The position numbers and the translations under genes were made by a program. A stretch of DNA of 15,345 nucleotides from IDS-8 sp040902105 (GTDB lineage: Bacteria > Pseudomonadota > Gammaproteobacteria > Steroidobacterales > Woeseiaceae): the NCBI GenBank assembly GCA_040902105.1, contig JBBDXW010000064.1, positions 1 through 15,345 on the forward strand, in the 5' to 3' direction. The notes beneath the pieces are model-generated. The model was not told where the DNA came from and ran no database searches. It saw only the letters and a list, made by a program, of their open reading frames with translations. Shown here in pieces: positions 1-6,812 of the stretch (positions are counted from its first letter, which is position 1; every line of letters begins with the position of its first letter).

Positions 1-68
1 GCCATGAGCAGCGCAAGGTAATACAAGCAACCTAGCCCAAATTAGGACACTACCCTGCGCGCCGCGTC

Positions 69-103
69 TTGGTTTGCCGGGAGAATTTGGTTTATACTTA
101 AAC
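69..103 (+). promoter_or_regulatory. Putative sigma-70 promoter with overlapping palindrome upstream of the aminotransferase operon
   Basis: A -35-like TTGGTT (69-74) and a -10-like TATACT (93-98) are separated by 18 bp. The -10 box lies inside an inverted repeat, GTTTA-TACT-TAAAC (90-103). A dimeric regulator bound there would block RNA polymerase, and the third gene of the operon encodes a MarR protein, so an autoregulatory operator is a reasonable inference. The predicted leader is about 85 nt. No transcription data back this. Confidence 0.45.
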
Positions 104-189
104 AATCGACCGCTGGAGCCGATTCGGAGGAGTCCGCGCACCGCGTGGTCAGAGGCGATCGACGTCAGTTCATTCAGTGATTAGGTGCC

Positions 190-1317
190 ATGTCCGAGAG
201 TCCCGTTCGCCAGGCCGGCGTGACGACCGTCGACAGTCAAGCTCCGGTACCGCTGCCGCGGATGAAGGCCTTCGCGCCCTACAAGCAGGGCAAGAGCGTC
301 ATTCCCGGAAAGGACAATGTCATCAAGCTTTCCAGCAACGAGAGCTGTTTCGGCCCGTCGCCCAAGGCTGCGGCGGCCTACCATGCCGCGGCCTCGATGT
401 TGCACCGGTATCCCGAAGGTTCTCAGGCGGGACTGCGCGCGGCCATCGCCAAGGTTCACGGGCTCGACCCCGATCGTATCGTCTGCGGCAACGGCTCCGA
501 GGAGGTGATCGGGCTGCTGATCCGCTGCTTCCTCGGCGAGGGTGAGGAACTGCTGCTGTCGCAGAACCACTTCATGATGTGCTCGATCTACGGCAAGGGG
601 CAGGGCGCGAACATCGTGCTGGCCCCGGAGCGGGACTTCACCGTTGACGTCGACGCGATCCTCGAGCGGATTACGCCGAAGACCCGGGTCATTTCCATCG
701 CCAATCCAAACAATCCGACGGGCACCTATCTTCCCGCGTCTGAGATCGAGCGGCTCGTGCGTAACGTGCCGGAACGGGTGCTGCTGATAATCGACGGCGC
801 CTACGCCGAGTACGTCGACCGCGATGACTTCAACGAAGGCTTCGGCTTGGCGGATCAGCGGACCAACGTCGTCGTGACGCGGAGCTTTTCGAAAATCCAC
901 GGTCTGGCCGGCGCCCGTATCGGCTGGGGTTACGGTCCGGCCGCCATCATAGAGATTGTCAACAGGCTGCGCACGCCGTTCAACACGAACGCGCCGGCCA
1001 TGGCCGCCGCCGCCGCGGCCATCGCGGACCGCGAACACGTCGAGATGAGCCGTGAACATACCGCGAAATGGCAGCAGCGCATTGCCGGAACGCTGAGTGA
1101 ACTCGGGCTCGGCGTCGTGCCCAGCGTAACCAACTTCTACCTGCTGGACTTCGACCCGATGGAAGGCAAGACGGCCGTGGAAGCGGCCGCGTTCCTCGAA
1201 AGTCACGGCATCATCCCACGTCCCGGCGGCACAGACCGCTTCCTGCGCATCAGCATTGGAACGGACGCCGAGAACGGGGCGGTCCTCGATATACTGGGCC
1301 GGTACCTCGCTTCCTGA
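190..1317 (+). CDS. PLP-dependent class I/II aminotransferase, histidinol-phosphate aminotransferase-like
   Basis: The 375-aa product is a fold-type I PLP aminotransferase of the HisC branch, expected to transfer an amino group between an amino acid or amine and a 2-oxo acid in the cytoplasm. Visible signatures: NES at 50-52, the substrate-loop ANPNNPTG at 171-178, IDGAYAEY at 201-208 (Asp for the pyridine nitrogen, Tyr for O3'), and SFSKIHGLAGARIGWG at 232-247 with the Schiff-base lysine at K235 and the phosphate-binding arginine at R243. Length is typical of HisC. The ATG at 190 is the first start after an in-frame TGA at 178; the ribosome site (AGGTG, very close) is weak. No other his gene is nearby. 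The partners are an aldehyde dehydrogenase 16 nt downstream and a MarR regulator, so true histidine biosynthesis is doubtful and catabolic or specialised amine metabolism is as likely. Confidence 0.9.
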   Translation: MSESPVRQAGVTTVDSQAPVPLPRMKAFAPYKQGKSVIPGKDNVIKLSSNESCFGPSPKAAAAYHAAASMLHRYPEGSQAGLRAAIAKVHGLDPDRIVCGNGSEEVIGLLIRCFLGEGEELLLSQNHFMMCSIYGKGQGANIVLAPERDFTVDVDAILERITPKTRVISIANPNNPTGTYLPASEIERLVRNVPERVLLIIDGAYAEYVDRDDFNEGFGLADQRTNVVVTRSFSKIHGLAGARIGWGYGPAAIIEIVNRLRTPFNTNAPAMAAAAAAIADREHVEMSREHTAKWQQRIAGTLSELGLGVVPSVTNFYLLDFDPMEGKTAVEAAAFLESHGIIPRPGGTDRFLRISIGTDAENGAVLDILGRYLAS

Positions 1318-1333
1318 CGGGCGTTGGTGGTCG

Positions 1334-2827
1334 ATGGCGGTCACCTATCAAATGAGCGGAACGGCCAGGCAGTTCCTGGCGCGCGTTCGTGGTCTGCACA
1401 TCGACGGCGAGTCGCGGCTCGGCCGCGGCGCTGCACCGTTGCAGGTGACCAATCCTTCAACGGGCACCGTGCTGTGCGAATTCCTGCCGGCCTGCCGCGA
1501 CGACGTGGACCGCGCCGCAGGCCTGGCCCGGCAGGCGTTCGAAGACGGCCGCTGGCGGCTGCTGCCGCCTGCCGAGAAGACGCGGGTCCTGCTTCGCGTC
1601 GCCGACCTGATCGAGGCGCACCGGGAGGAACTGGCGGAATTGGAGATGCTGGATGCCGGCAAGCTGCTACGGGCCGCCGAGGAGGGCGAGGTGCCCTTCG
1701 CCGCCGAGTGCTTCCGGTATCACGCCGGGTGGTGCAGCAAGATTACCGGCAATACGGGCCAGATGACCCTGGCTCCCGGGGGGCAGTTCCACGTCTACAG
1801 CCTGCGTGAACCCATCGGCGTCGCGGGGCTGATCGTCCCCTCGAACGGCCCTCTGGTCCAGGCTAGCTGGAAACTGGCTCCTGCCCTCGCGGCCGGCTGC
1901 TGCTGCATCGTCAAACCGGACGAGAAAACCCCGCTGTCGGCTCTGCGTCTGGCGGAACTGATCACCGACGCGGGCGTTCCGGAGGGCGTCGTCGGCGTCG
2001 TAACGGGCACCGGCCGCGAGGTCGGCGCCGCCCTGGTTGCGCATCCCGCGGTCGCGAAGATTTCGTTTACTGGTTCCACCGACGTCGGCCGGGAGATCGG
2101 CAGGGTGGCGCTTGCCGATCTCAAGAAAGTGACGCTGGAGCTGGGCGGCAAGTCGCCCGTCATCGTCCTCGCGGACGCGGACCTCGATCGCGCCATTCCC
2201 GGCGCGGCCGAGGCCATCTTCTCGAACGCCGGACAGGTCTGCGTCGCCGGCTCGCGGCTCTACGTCGAGGAGGCCGTTTACGACGAGGTCGTGAGCGGCG
2301 TCGCTGAGGAAGCTTCGAAGTGGGTTGTCGGCCCGGCCCACGACCCCGACACGCGATTGGGGCCGCTGATCTCCGAACCGCACCTCGAGCGCGTGCTGGC
2401 GAGCGTGGAGTCGGGGCGGCGCCAGGGGGCGCGAGTGGCGGCCGGCGGATCACGGATCCGGCTGGGAGGCGGCTATTACATGGAGCCGACCGTGCTGGTC
2501 GACGTGGAACAGGGCATGGACGTGGTCCGTGAGGAGATTTTCGGGCCGGTCCTGGTCGCCAGCCCGGCGCGGGACATGCAGCAATGCCTCGCACTGGGCA
2601 ACGACAGCCGGTACGGACTCGCCGCCAGCGTCTGGACCGAAAACGTCGGCAAAGCGCATCGCCTGGCGGCCGGCATCCGGGCCGGGCTGGTGTGGATCAA
2701 CTGCCACGGCATTCCCGACATGGCCATTCCATTCGGGGGCTACAAGCAGTCCGGCTGGGGACGGGAGAACGGTTTCGAGGGGCTGCTGGCCTACACGGAG
2801 CTCAAATCGGTGGTTTGCCGGTTATGA
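1334..2827 (+). CDS. NAD(P)+-dependent aldehyde dehydrogenase
   Basis: A 497-aa protein of the ALDH superfamily, oxidising an aldehyde to a carboxylate with NAD(P)+. From the ATG at 1334 one sees the cofactor lysine in VKP (194), FTGSTDVG (246-253), the general base E269 in LELGGKSP, and the catalytic cysteine C303 in GQVC. Length matches the betaine/phenylacetaldehyde dehydrogenase type. The usual PWN near the oxyanion Asn reads PSN (169-171): the Asn is kept and the Trp is replaced by Ser, which may alter the aldehyde pocket. The frame stays open back to a TTG at 1256, but that would overlap the aminotransferase; ATG 1334 (or ATG 1352) fits the family N-terminus better. Position in the operon suggests it oxidises the aldehyde made by transamination or amine oxidation. 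Substrate unknown. Confidence 0.93.
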   Translation: MAVTYQMSGTARQFLARVRGLHIDGESRLGRGAAPLQVTNPSTGTVLCEFLPACRDDVDRAAGLARQAFEDGRWRLLPPAEKTRVLLRVADLIEAHREELAELEMLDAGKLLRAAEEGEVPFAAECFRYHAGWCSKITGNTGQMTLAPGGQFHVYSLREPIGVAGLIVPSNGPLVQASWKLAPALAAGCCCIVKPDEKTPLSALRLAELITDAGVPEGVVGVVTGTGREVGAALVAHPAVAKISFTGSTDVGREIGRVALADLKKVTLELGGKSPVIVLADADLDRAIPGAAEAIFSNAGQVCVAGSRLYVEEAVYDEVVSGVAEEASKWVVGPAHDPDTRLGPLISEPHLERVLASVESGRRQGARVAAGGSRIRLGGGYYMEPTVLVDVEQGMDVVREEIFGPVLVASPARDMQQCLALGNDSRYGLAASVWTENVGKAHRLAAGIRAGLVWINCHGIPDMAIPFGGYKQSGWGRENGFEGLLAYTELKSVVCRL

Positions 2828-2858
2828 TGCGATATTAATAAGAGCGGGAGTCGAATAC

Positions 2859-3344
2859 TTGGCAGGAGCACCGCTTTACGAAGCTGTCCTGGAATCGCTG
2901 CCGGAGGATGCCTACCACCGGCGTGCCTGGCTCGCCTTGCTGCGCTGCTACAGCCGCATCGAGCGTGAGCTGATGCAGTCCATCGCGCAGAGATACGATT
3001 CCAGTCTGCCGCGGTACGACGTGCTGACGGCACTGGCGATGAGCGAGGACGGCCTGACAATGGGCGAGCTGGCGACCATTCTCAAGGTGTCCAAGGGTAA
3101 CATCACCGGCGTCGTCAGGCGCCTCAAGTCCGACGGGCTGGTGAAAAAAGTCACGTCCCGGGAAGACCGACGGGTACAGTCGGTAACCATTTCTCCGCAG
3201 GGCTTGCGCCTGTGGGAGGAAATGCACGAGGACTACGACCGAATTATCACCCAGTTGCTGTCCGGTCGGTCGGTCCAGCAGCTCCGTGCGCTGATCAAAA
3301 CCCTTGAGCGGACGATCAAGTCCGTCAACGACGTCGCGGGGTGA
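2859..3344 (+). CDS. MarR-family winged-helix transcriptional regulator
   Basis: The 161-aa product has MarR organisation: an N-terminal dimerisation helix region (about 1-55), a winged helix-turn-helix at about 66-98 (GELATILKVSKGNITGVV), the wing with its D-R signature in SREDRRVQSV (100-109), and C-terminal helices. The frame is open far back into the aldehyde dehydrogenase, but that part is only a shadow; there is no ATG between that gene's stop and the family start. TTG at 2859 is preferred because GCGGGAG sits 8 nt upstream and it lies 31 nt after the dehydrogenase stop. MarR proteins usually repress their own operon and release DNA on binding a small aromatic or acidic ligand. Here the ligand could be an intermediate of the two enzymes upstream, and the palindrome at 90-103 is a candidate operator (inference). 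Confidence 0.88.
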   Translation: MAGAPLYEAVLESLPEDAYHRRAWLALLRCYSRIERELMQSIAQRYDSSLPRYDVLTALAMSEDGLTMGELATILKVSKGNITGVVRRLKSDGLVKKVTSREDRRVQSVTISPQGLRLWEEMHEDYDRIITQLLSGRSVQQLRALIKTLERTIKSVNDVAG

Positions 3345-3505
3345 ATGCTCTGACCTGATGCGTTGCGGTTCAAAATTGCTGCGCCTTCACAGGCGGCTTT
3401 CGGCACGGCGGATCTTGACGATTTCGCAGGGCACAGTCGTGACGTAACCATCTTCCCGGAGCAAATTCATCCTTATACCTCGAGACAAAACACCAAGGCC
3501 TAACC

Positions 3506-4807
3506 ATGCCACGAACCGTCAGCGCCCTTCTGATTTTCCTCGCCACGTCGGTCGGGCCAGTCCAGGGCGGGCAAACGGCTATCCACGCCGGCCGCCTGAT
3601 TGACGTCTCGAGCGGCGTAATTATGAGAAACGTCTCGGTTGTCGTCGATGGCAACCGTATCACGACCGTGACGCCTGGTTTTGTCGATCCGAAGGACGAT
3701 CAAATCGTGATCGATTTGCGCGACCATACCTTGCTGCCAGGCCTCATGGATATGCACACGCACCTGAGTACCGTGATCTCGCCGGACTTTTTCATGGAAA
3801 AGTTCGTGATGAATTCAGCGGACTATGCATTCCGCTCGGCTATGTATGCCGAGCAGACTTTGCTGGCTGGCTTCACGACGGTACGCGATCTCGGAGACCA
3901 GGATCACAACCTGACGATGGCGTTACGTGACGCGATCAGGAAAGGCTACGTGAAGGGTCCGAGGATCTACACCTCGGGCAAGGGACTCGCCACCACGGGC
4001 GGGTTGGCCGATCCGACCAACGGGCTGCGGCGCGAGTTCATGGGCGACCCGGGGTTCGTCGAGGGTGTGGTCAACGGACCCGTGTCGGCGCGCAAGGCCG
4101 TACGTCAACGATTCAAGGAAGGTGCCGACCTGATCAAGCTGAATGTGACGGGCGGCGCAATCAACCCGGGTCGCAGCCTGTTGAAAGCTCAATGGATGCA
4201 GGACGAGCTGGACGTCATCGTGGAAACCGCGGCCGCCTATGACATGAGGGTTGCAGCTCATGCCCACACGGTGGACGGCATCGAGCGCTCGGTCCGGGCC
4301 GGCGTGCACTCGATCGAACACGGAACTTTCATGGACGAATCCACGGCGGCGCTGATGAAAGGGCATGGCACGGCCTATGTACCGACCATGATGGCCATGA
4401 AGTGGATCACGGAGCAGAGCCACAATGACGAAACCCTGCCCAAGGAGATACGTGCCAAATCCGAAAATCTGGGCACGCAGATCGAGCGGACCGTGGCAAT
4501 GGCCTATAAAGAAGGAGTCTGGATCGTGTTCGGTACAGATGCCGGCGTCTTTCCCCACGGGCTCAACGCCGGGGAGTTCGAACACATGGTTGCGGCCGGA
4601 ATTCCGCCTCTGGCGGCCGTCAAGAGCGCAACGATCGAGGCCGCGCGGCTGCTCGGAATCGACGACGAGCTGGGCACGATCGAGGCGGGAAAACTTGCCG
4701 ATATCGTCGCGGTGCGCGGCGATCCTCTCGCCGACATCGGCTTGCTGAAAAACGTAACGTTCGTGATGAAGGACGGCATCGTCTACAAATCCGAAGAATC
4801 CGACTAG
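3506..4807 (+). CDS. Secreted metal-dependent amidohydrolase (imidazolonepropionase/Xaa-Pro dipeptidase-like)
   Basis: A 433-aa amidohydrolase-superfamily enzyme with a short N-terminal signal peptide (about residues 1-22, hydrophobic SALLIFLATSVG), so probably periplasmic. The metal centre is complete: HTH at 84-86, a carboxylation-type lysine K211 in DLIKLNV, H252 in AAHAH, H272 in SIEHG, and D345 in FGTDAG. The C-terminal beta strands (GTIEAGKLADIVAVRGDPL) close the urease-like composite domain. Related enzymes hydrolyse dipeptides with a C-terminal Pro, Arg or Lys, or cyclic amides; the exact substrate cannot be read from sequence. It stands alone, 161 nt after the MarR gene. A weak -10 (TATACC, about 3474) precedes it and the ribosome site is poor (AAGG). 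The final codons abut a broken flavin-monooxygenase start on the opposite strand, so the DNA just downstream has been rearranged. Confidence 0.9.
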   Translation: MPRTVSALLIFLATSVGPVQGGQTAIHAGRLIDVSSGVIMRNVSVVVDGNRITTVTPGFVDPKDDQIVIDLRDHTLLPGLMDMHTHLSTVISPDFFMEKFVMNSADYAFRSAMYAEQTLLAGFTTVRDLGDQDHNLTMALRDAIRKGYVKGPRIYTSGKGLATTGGLADPTNGLRREFMGDPGFVEGVVNGPVSARKAVRQRFKEGADLIKLNVTGGAINPGRSLLKAQWMQDELDVIVETAAAYDMRVAAHAHTVDGIERSVRAGVHSIEHGTFMDESTAALMKGHGTAYVPTMMAMKWITEQSHNDETLPKEIRAKSENLGTQIERTVAMAYKEGVWIVFGTDAGVFPHGLNAGEFEHMVAAGIPPLAAVKSATIEAARLLGIDDELGTIEAGKLADIVAVRGDPLADIGLLKNVTFVMKDGIVYKSEESD

Positions 4808-4811
4808 CGTA

Positions 4812-4856
4812 CCCCGTCGGACCTCATCCAACGATCACCACGGCATGCTCGGTCAT
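4812..4856 (-). pseudogene. 5' remnant of an FAD-dependent monooxygenase gene
   Basis: An ATG at 4856 overlaps the stop of the upstream small ORF as ATGA. It opens MTEHAVVIVG, then TGA, then GPTG in the same frame. This is the usual start of flavin-dependent aromatic-hydroxylase-type monooxygenases (beta strand plus GxGxxG dinucleotide-binding loop), with one loop glycine codon (GGA) turned to TGA. Similarity ends at about 4812, five bases before the convergent amidohydrolase stop, so everything after the first 14 or so codons is gone. It was presumably the last gene of an operon with the ORF upstream and perhaps the SRPBCC gene. The remnant is short, so the family call rests on one motif. 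Confidence 0.5.
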
Positions 4857-5140
4857 AGCGACACTCCGGTCGGCATCACCGCGGCCAGTTCTTTCGCGCT
4901 CGCATACTCGAGCTGCATGGCGACGACATCGGCAGTGCGATCTCCGTAGCGAGCCTCGATTGCAAGGAGCGCCTGGTCCAACGCTTCTGCCGGCGTGCGA
5001 TCCGCGAACGTGGGAACGAACTCCTCCGCCGGCCAGTTCATGGCGACCTTGTCGGGGACAATGTCATCCCAACGACGCACCCAAGCACCGCCCGACTCAA
5101 TCCGAAATCTCTGGCTCGACCAACCGCGCCAGATGCTCAA
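4853..5140 (-). CDS. Small hypothetical protein downstream of the SRPBCC gene
   Basis: An open frame of up to 95 codons with coding-like composition, containing MNWPAEEFVPTF near residue 34 and an acidic helical C-terminal half (PAEALDQALLAIEARYGD). I do not recognise the family. The longest version uses TTG at 5140 with AGGA just upstream and overlaps the SRPBCC gene by 44 nt; GTG at 5080 (75 aa) or ATG at 5041 are alternatives. The stop overlaps the ATG of the monooxygenase remnant by 4 nt, which is typical translational coupling and supports this as a once-real gene. No signal peptide or membrane segment. It may be the C-terminal part of a larger truncated protein, since its neighbours on both sides are rearranged. 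Confidence 0.5.
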   Translation of the reverse strand: MSIWRGWSSQRFRIESGGAWVRRWDDIVPDKVAMNWPAEEFVPTFADRTPAEALDQALLAIEARYGDRTADVVAMQLEYASAKELAAVMPTGVSL

Positions 5141-5543
5141 GCGATTCCTGCCAGCCGAGATAGCAGGCCTCGAGCGGAATCACCTCGGGAAGGCCCTCCT
5201 GGACGACGTTCAGTTCCGTGCCGCACGAAACCTCCCGCAGCGCCACGGTCGTCACCATCTCGCCGGGCAGACTCGGATCGTCGAACTGGTCCGTGTAGCG
5301 GATGCGCTCTCCCGGCACGAGCTCGAGATACTTGCCGCCGAAGGAGTGGCCGTTCCCTGTCGAGAAATTGCGGAACGCCATCTTGTACGTACCGCCAACC
5401 CTGGCGTCCATGTGGTCGACCGTGCACGTGAAGCCGTTCGGTGGCAGCCATCGGCTCATGGCCTCTGCCTCCGTAAAAGCTCGATAGACCTTCGTAGGCT
5501 TTGCACGGAGAACGCGGTGCAGGCGGACAGTGTTCGTTGACAT
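5097..5543 (-). CDS. SRPBCC (AHSA1/START-like) domain protein
   Basis: The 148-aa product is one AHSA1-type domain of the SRPBCC fold. Hallmarks are VLRAKPTKVYRAFTEAEAMSRWLPP at the N-terminus (given here as positions 11-35; key residues are the RAFTEAEAMSRW stretch), the GGTYKMAFR strand, YLELVPGERIRYTDQF in the middle, and an amphipathic closing helix (ACYLGWQESLEHLARLV). These proteins bind hydrophobic ligands in a deep cavity, or act as small cyclases or hydrolases; no specific role can be assigned. ATG at 5543 has CAGGAG 7 nt upstream, so the start is secure. It is intact but lies in a damaged minus-strand cluster: a truncated hydrolase 45 nt upstream, and a small ORF plus a monooxygenase remnant downstream. 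It is probably the surviving member of an older operon. Confidence 0.88.
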   Translation of the reverse strand: MSTNTVRLHRVLRAKPTKVYRAFTEAEAMSRWLPPNGFTCTVDHMDARVGGTYKMAFRNFSTGNGHSFGGKYLELVPGERIRYTDQFDDPSLPGEMVTTVALREVSCGTELNVVQEGLPEVIPLEACYLGWQESLEHLARLVEPEISD

Positions 5544-5571
5544 TGTGGGTCTCCTGATCAGGTATTTCGGT

Positions 5572-5600
5572 CTTCGGAGATCGACTGTTCAATCGTAAGT
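5572..5600. repeat. 29-bp junction repeat, copy 1 (partner at 13258-13286)
   Basis: Twenty-eight of 29 bases match 13258-13286 in the same orientation (one mismatch at the 14th base). Both copies begin with CTTCGGAG, which in the second copy is the anticodon-loop part of a tRNA-Arg fragment, and continue with a sequence ending TTCAATCGTAAGT. In this copy the right edge is exactly where the alpha/beta hydrolase reading frame loses its expected continuation. I read it as the scar of an integration or recombination event of the same element that marks 13.26 kb. Confidence 0.7.
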
Positions 5601-5798
5601 AATCGCGACCGGGTGCGGCCCGCTGCCCGGCGGCAGCCGGAGATCGACGAATTGCAGCGGATCGTCGCCGTAATGAATGCGAGCATCGGCCAGTGGTTGC
5701 GCGAAGTTCGCGAGGTCCGCGGCGGTCCGCAGGTCGTCGGCTCCGGCTGCCATCGCAATCCCGGTCGCCCGCGCGAGCAGGAGCATCATTCGATTCAC
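5589..5798 (-). pseudogene. Truncated alpha/beta hydrolase (N-terminal fragment)
   Basis: A 69-codon frame starts at GTG 5798 (or ATG 5789) with a signal-peptide-like MNRMMLLLARATGIAMAAG, then reads ADLANFAQPLADARIHYGDD, PLQFVDLRLPPGSGPHPVAI. This is the usual run-in of exported alpha/beta hydrolases, in which the next residues should form the first core strand and the oxyanion HGG(C/G)W motif. Instead it reads TYD and stops. Nucleophile, acid and histidine are all absent, so no activity is expected. The break coincides with the edge of the 29-bp repeat at 5572-5600. The family call rests on the YGDDPLQF...LRLP...GPHPV pattern. Confidence 0.6.
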
Positions 5799-5899
5799 TG
5801 CCGACGACTTCTCGGTTGCCCTTGCGCGATAGAATCTGTCAGCCTCGACAGCTACCGCAAGGCGGACATGCTGTCACTCGCGTATCCCGGGAGATCCAG

Positions 5900-6760
5900 A
5901 TGAAGCTCCGCAGTTTGCCCTTGTCGACCGTGGCCATGACCCTCGCCATGATTTTAGCCATGACCCTGACGCACGGCGCGCACGCGGCCGGGGCCTGGCT
6001 CGGTGATCTGAAATGGCCCGAAGCCGAGGCGCGAATGCGAACGTCACCGCTCGTCGTCCTGCCCTTCGGCGCCGGCGCAAAGGAGCATGGCCCGCATCTG
6101 CCGATGAATGCCGATCAAGTCGTCATGGATTACTTGCTGGAGCAGGCCGTGGCCACCCGCGACGTCGTGGTTGCGCCGCCGATCCTGCACGGCTGGTTCC
6201 CGGCATTTCGGGATTTCCCGGGAACCGAAGTGGCCGACCCCGCCGTTTTTCAGGCCTATGTGCACCAGGTCGCGTTGTCCCTGGTACGGCAGGGCGCGCA
6301 ACGCATCGTGTTCCTGAACACCGGGATTTCGAATGCGACCGGATTGCCGATTACGATCGCTGCACGAGAGATTCGCGTTGCAACCGGCACGCCCACCCTG
6401 GTCGTGTCCTGGGATGACCTCGATACCGGGGAAATCGCCGCGCTGCAGGAAGAGCCCGCGGGAGGTCATGCCGGTGAAATCGAGACCTCGATCAATCTCT
6501 ACCTGCAGCCCGACAAGGTCGCTATGAACCTCGCTGTGCGGGATTACGGAGACGGCAGCACGGAACAGGACTATGCCGGGTACCAGCCCGGCAGGCTGAC
6601 GCGGGACGCATCCGATCCGGCCTTCTCGACATCGGGAGCATTCGGCGACGCCACGCTGGCGACAGCGGAGAAGGGCGAAAAGGCACTCGCCGTACTGACC
6701 CGCGAATGGCTCAGGGCACTGGACGGCTTTTCCCGGGTTCCACTCCGACGAGAACCCTGA
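5900..6760 (+). CDS. Creatininase-family protein with signal peptide, divergent metal site
   Basis: A 286-aa creatininase-fold (creatinine amidohydrolase family) protein with an N-terminal signal peptide ending at about AHAA-G (28-31). ATG 5900 follows GGGAGA by 5 nt; upstream extension to 5693 is non-homologous. Family blocks present: KEHGPHLP with D72 (61-72), FPGTEV (106-111), and GGHAGEIETS (188-197), which normally supplies an active-site His and Glu. The family's NGHGGN/NGHxxN block, a source of metal ligands, reads NTGISN (140-145) after RIVFLN, so that His is missing. This is either a subfamily with another metal geometry or a non-canonical enzyme. Substrates in the family include creatinine, formamides and lactams; none can be assigned. 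The gene is convergent with the kinase gene at 6813. Confidence 0.82.
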   Translation: MKLRSLPLSTVAMTLAMILAMTLTHGAHAAGAWLGDLKWPEAEARMRTSPLVVLPFGAGAKEHGPHLPMNADQVVMDYLLEQAVATRDVVVAPPILHGWFPAFRDFPGTEVADPAVFQAYVHQVALSLVRQGAQRIVFLNTGISNATGLPITIAAREIRVATGTPTLVVSWDDLDTGEIAALQEEPAGGHAGEIETSINLYLQPDKVAMNLAVRDYGDGSTEQDYAGYQPGRLTRDASDPAFSTSGAFGDATLATAEKGEKALAVLTREWLRALDGFSRVPLRREP

Positions 6761-6782
6761 TGTTTATCTCGACCCGATAAAA

Positions 6783-6811
6783 AGGTTCGGCCCCGGCACG
6801 TGCCCGGTTCT
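6783..6811. terminator. Possible terminator between convergent genes
   Basis: The 52-bp gap between the convergent creatininase and kinase genes holds the palindrome GGCACGTGCC (6795-6804), extendable to a CCGG/CCGG stem with one bulge. Read on the minus strand the hairpin is followed by CCGAACCTTTTT, a short U-tract. This could end kinase-operon transcripts. The stem is short and the U-tract sits about 8 nt away, so the call is weak. Confidence 0.35.
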
Positions 6812-6812
6812 T

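Noticed and set aside
126..180. Short leader peptide (GTG at 145 after GGAGGAG, 11 codons)
   Set aside because: No attenuator-like hairpins or regulatory codons follow, and the spacing is long. It mainly explains why the aminotransferase cannot start earlier.
1256..1333. Upstream TTG start for the aldehyde dehydrogenase
   Set aside because: It would overlap the aminotransferase by about 60 nt and adds residues not seen in the family.
181..1344. Long minus-strand ORF opposite the aminotransferase
   Set aside because: Codon-phase shadow: no recognisable domain, while the plus frame carries all aminotransferase motifs.
3415..3449. TTGACG as a -35 box for the amidohydrolase
   Set aside because: No acceptable -10 occurs at 16-18 bp; a weak -10 much nearer the gene is more plausible.
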